Origin: Pratylenchus scribneri
Taxonomy: Eukaryota > Nematoda > Chromadorea > Rhabditida > Pratylenchidae
NCBI GenBank assembly: GCA_030063045.1
Contig: JAQSEB010000037.1
Span: 1,798,001-1,862,000 of the forward strand
DNA: 64,000 nt
Reading direction: 5' to 3'
Part shown: positions 60,939-64,000 of the stretch, one piece after another
Numbering within the stretch: the stretch's first letter is position 1
Layout of the letters: each line of letters opens with the position of its first letter
The notes under the pieces: model-generated
Told to the model about the DNA's origin: nothing
Seen by the model: only the letters and a program-made list of their open reading frames with translations
Databases searched by the model: none
Translations under genes and position numbers: made by a program

Positions 60939-61474
60939 TCAACATTTCGGTTCTTCGATTTTCACCTCCTCATCCACATTGAAATCGTTGATGAATTTGT
61001 CGGCTAATCCAAACTTTTCCTTCCTCAACATCGTCTCATATGCTTTCATTTTCATTTCCAATTTTGCAATTGGTAAAACTGAATATAATTTGAATAAATT
61101 AGCCGCCAAATAATTGATCAACTTTGTTGGCAACATTCATAATTGGCCAATGGCATTGGCATAAATTCATCAATGTCCAATTCCTTTAAAAGCACCGAAT
61201 TGATGCCACTATTCACGTGATTTTGGGCCAAAACAAATTGAATGATTGCCGCCTTTTCTCGTAATAGTTCCAAGCGAATAACTTCAATTCACAATTTTAG
61301 CATTCCCCAAAAATTAATTTAGCACTCACAATTTGGGCATGTGGATTTTCGTTCCGAGGCAGAACATTTGCAGCAATTTTGAATTCCATCCAACATTTTC
61401 ATATTTTCCTGCTTTTGTGGATTTTCTTCTACGCTGCTTTCCTCAACGCTTTTTTCAAAAAATTTTCCCCGCAT
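60939..61474 (-). CDS. Unrecognised 143-residue protein, three exons
   Basis: Exons (minus): 61474-61330, 61281-61135, 61078-60939, with GTGAGT and GTTGCC donors, phases 1 and 1, and intron lengths of 48 and 56 bp. It has a Cys pair region (NCCKCSASERKSTCPN), then helical charged sequence (FIRLELLREKAAIIQFVLAQ; LLKELDIDEFMPMPLANYEF) and ends EEVKIEEPKC. No signal peptide or membrane segment. Domain unknown; the leucine-rich helices suggest a coiled-coil or complex subunit. Divergent from the secreted-protein gene 369 bp away. Confidence 0.65.
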
Positions 61475-61842
61475 TGAATTTATTTAACCCTTCCAATCAA
61501 CTTCGCGCGGGAATGTGCATTTTTGAGTGATTTTTTGTTGATAATGGCATCAAATTTCAATCCATTTGCCCTTTCAATTTTGTTTTTATTTTCTTTTTCT
61601 CCATTTTATTCATTAATGATATTGTTGAAAGTTTAAAAAAAGATTATGGCCAAAAAATAAATTATTATGGCCAAAAATAAATTGAAAAAAATATAAGCAA
61701 AAAATAATCAATTTTGGACATTTTTAAAATGGAATATTAGTCATTTCAGTACATTCATTTTTCTCGCAAATTGTTAATTCAGTCTCAATCCACATTTTTG
61801 ATTTTCGATCAAATTCATTTATTTTAAACATTTTGATCAAAA
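61475..61842. other. Divergent gap between two small genes
   Basis: AT-rich with repeated ATTATGGCCAAAAAATAAATT segments near 61645-61700. No gene or defined promoter element seen. Confidence 0.5.
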
Positions 61843-62883
61843 ATGAAACGCTGTCTTTCTATTTTCTTTCTCCTAAATTTGTTGCCTTTGTTTGGCCAAT
61901 TAAATGCCCAACTAAATAATTCATTCGGTGCAGAGGATGGCCCTTTAACAATTCAAAACGATTCAGCCCAAATTTCAAAGCCCAGATATCTTGGAATCAA
62001 CGGATGGCGACAATGCTTGGAACAGTTAATCACTTTTTATGAAAATTAAGAAAAATATTTTATGTGGATTAGATTAATTTATTGGGAAAAAATTTTGCCT
62101 AATTTTATCCTTTTTAGTCCTAGTCAAGGGCTAAAATTGCTTGGTGTGAGAATTGCTGGGCCTAGGCTTTCTTCCGGGCCTTCGCCGGGACTCGGGAGCC
62201 TAAACCCCCTAGTGGCCCAGTGAATGGCATAGGGATTAAGGGGACTTGACTTTTATTTATTATTATTATTATCAATTGGGCGTGAAAATAAAATAAGTAG
62301 CAAAAAGAACATTGGCGAGGAAAAGGGCTGGTTTATATAAATGCGGATTGAGGCAATATTTGATTGGACGGGATGATTAGGCAAAGGGGATACTGTAGGA
62401 GAAATACAGTAGGAAAGGCCCTTTTATCCTTTTGGCTTATCTCAACAAAGTAATCTTTTGTAACATTGGTTTGGTCATATTTTATGTGTCAATTTCAATC
62501 AAATCCACTAATTTTTCACAAATTAAATTCATCAAATCCACAATCAGAATTATAAAATATTATCAAAATTTACTAAATTTAAAGCAAATATTTGTTTGAA
62601 AAATTAATTTTAAAAAATCTTAATTTAATTTAATTTTAATTTAATTTAATATATTCCGAATATTTCCACAGGGAACAATTGAACTCAAATGGTTCAGGAA
62701 ATCTTCGAGTTTGGTGCCTTCCGAATGCAAAACTTGAAGAATGTGCCGTTGCTTCATGGGACGAATTGAATGTGAATTCCTCATTTTTACTGCATTTATT
62801 TTATTTTCAATTTTCCCTTTTTAAAGGCCCTTGAAGGAGGAGAACGGATTGCAAATTGTTTGGAAAATCCAAATGAGAAATAA
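61843..62883 (+). CDS. Small secreted protein, 112 residues, Cys-containing
   Basis: Exons: 61843-62024, 62672-62771, 62827-62883; phases 2 and 0. A signal peptide is clear (MKRCLSIFFLLNLLPLFG then QLNAQ). The mature part holds about four cysteines: GWRQCLEQ, RVWCLPNAKLEECAVASWDE, ERIANCLENP, a spacing that suggests two disulfides. No membrane segment. I do not recognise the family with certainty; small secreted proteins of this kind are common in nematodes and include structural and host-interaction proteins, but nothing here tells which. Its 647-bp first intron carries element A copy 6. AATAAA at 62929. Confidence 0.7.
62114..62425 (+). repeat. Dispersed element A, copy 6
   Basis: It starts TTTAGTCCTAGTCAAGGGCT, has CTTCGCCGGGACTCGGGAGC and CCTAGTGGCCCAGTG blocks and ends near ACAGTAGGAAAGGCCC, with a short local duplication of the terminal motif. 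It lies in the first intron of the secreted-protein gene. Confidence 0.75.
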
Positions 62884-64000
62884 AAAAGGCTAATACGGAA
62901 ATGAAAATGGATGAAGAAAATGATTTGAAATAAATCAAAAATAAAATTAATGAATTTTATTAATATTATTTAATATTATTTATGAATATTAAATGTTTAT
63001 TTTGTTTGTTTCCAATTTTAAAACTAAAATTCACATCAGAATTCATTGTTTTTTGGGTTCAAAATAATTTCTGCCTGAGTGGGTGGCATTCGAGCACCAA
63101 CCAAAATGGCAGATACCTATTAAATTTGGCTTTTTTAAAACTAAAAACGCATCAAAATTCATTGTTTTTAAATAATTTCTGCCTGGTGCGAGCCATTTTT
63201 CCAAAAATTGGCAACAAATATTTTTGATAATTTATTTTATTGTTGCCCTCCACCAAAAATCGTCATTCAAATTCTATTCAGAATAAAAGTTTGTTGCTTC
63301 AAAATGGTTGTCTAAAATCATCCGCCCAGTCTAGCCAATCCCTGTTCCCCTCTCATTCACATATCAAGAATTGAAAGAATGAAAAGATGCCAATGCCATC
63401 CATCCATGCTTTTTTTTGCTGATTTTTCCCAAGGGAATATCCCCAACTTTTTGCCAATTTTTATGGCATTTTTCTAAGCCCAGTTTGAATTGTCTTTTGG
63501 CATCTTCATCGTGACTGCCACCGGCGGATATTTTCCTGGCATAAAGAAAGTTTTCCCCTATGGAATGGGTACGAAAGAAGCCAATAAAACTGAAAACGAA
63601 ATCTCGGATAATCCGAAAGCGGAGCATCCGTGGCCATTGAGGGCATTGAGGGCGCACCTTTCCGGTTGCCAACAATCCTCTTCCATTTTTCACCAATTCG
63701 TTTGTACTTTTTGTTTACTTTTGGCCCCCAAAGGAGGGAAGCCTCAGGCAATTTTAGGGAAAATGCGGGAAAATTAGGCGAAAGATGAATGACCAACGGA
63801 AATAGGGGCCAAAATAAATTAGAATAAAGAAGGTTTATTATTGGTGAAAATGCGGCCAAATTGATGTGGTGTCATTTTGAACCTTAAAATAATGGCTAAT
63901 TAAATAAAAGGAGAAGCCCATTTCTATATATGTCACATCCATTTTTTTCTTAACATTCCATTTTCATCAAATTTCGTTGAATTTTTGCCCACCACATTCT
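62884..64000. other. Window end, no gene seen
   Basis: Two copies of a block with AAAACTAAAA, CATCA-AATTCATTGTTTT and AATAATTTCTGCCTG lie near 63018-63080 and 63135-63188, an imperfect tandem duplication. The remaining open frames are short and match nothing known. Confidence 0.5.

Noticed and set aside
1..64000. CRISPR arrays, bacterial operons, phage or viral genes
   Set aside because: The regular arrays here are eukaryotic satellites without unique spacers; all recognised genes are animal, intron-containing genes, and no viral protein was seen.

Overview
This is a window of nematode nuclear DNA. It is AT-rich and its protein-coding genes are split into many short exons by very small introns (often 38-60 bp, ending in TTTCAG or TTTTAG). 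It carries a cuticle-type collagen, a nematode-style globin, and many tandem and dispersed repeats. At least six introns appear to use GC instead of GT at the donor site. From memory, frequent GC-AG introns have been reported for potato cyst nematodes, so a tylenchid (cyst-nematode-like) source is my best guess, but nothing here fixes the species.

Layout. 1-6342: no convincing gene, only repeats and low-complexity DNA. 6343-32172 (+): one very large neurexin gene (29 exons in my model) with four LamG and two EGF domains, a long Ser/Thr-rich stalk, one membrane segment and a C-terminal PDZ ligand. Its introns hold two satellite arrays built on a TTCCGGAA core, a 32-bp minisatellite and several dispersed elements. 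32740-33730: a third TTCCGGAA array in the convergent intergenic gap. 33972-36099 (-): mitochondrial succinyl-CoA:3-ketoacid CoA transferase (SCOT). 36643-37667 (-): glyoxalase II with two possible starts. 38674-42217 (+): a globin with long tails. 43413-48581 (+): a 1201-residue protein I do not recognise. 49057-49565 (-): a 151-residue unknown, head-to-head with 50251-52823 (+), an INCENP orthologue with a clear IN-box. 54497-57620 (+): a secreted UDP-glycosyltransferase-like protein without a C-terminal anchor. 57828-60442 (-): cuticle-type collagen with an unusual Q/P-rich tail. 60939-61474 (-): a 143-residue unknown. 61843-62883 (+): a 112-residue secreted Cys-containing protein. 62884-64000: no gene seen.

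The genes do not form a single pathway. They are ordinary housekeeping, structural and neuronal genes: synaptic adhesion (neurexin), ketone-body and methylglyoxal metabolism (SCOT, glyoxalase II), chromosome segregation (INCENP), cuticle (collagen) and oxygen or redox binding (globin). I saw no new multi-gene system. The most interesting signals are the GC-AG introns, three introns that are in frame and free of stops, satellites of different unit length sharing one palindromic core, the reduced neurexin ectodomain, and the UGT-like secreted protein with a degraded donor-binding motif. All exon boundaries were read by eye. They are supported by splice signals, phase agreement and family conservation, not by transcripts.
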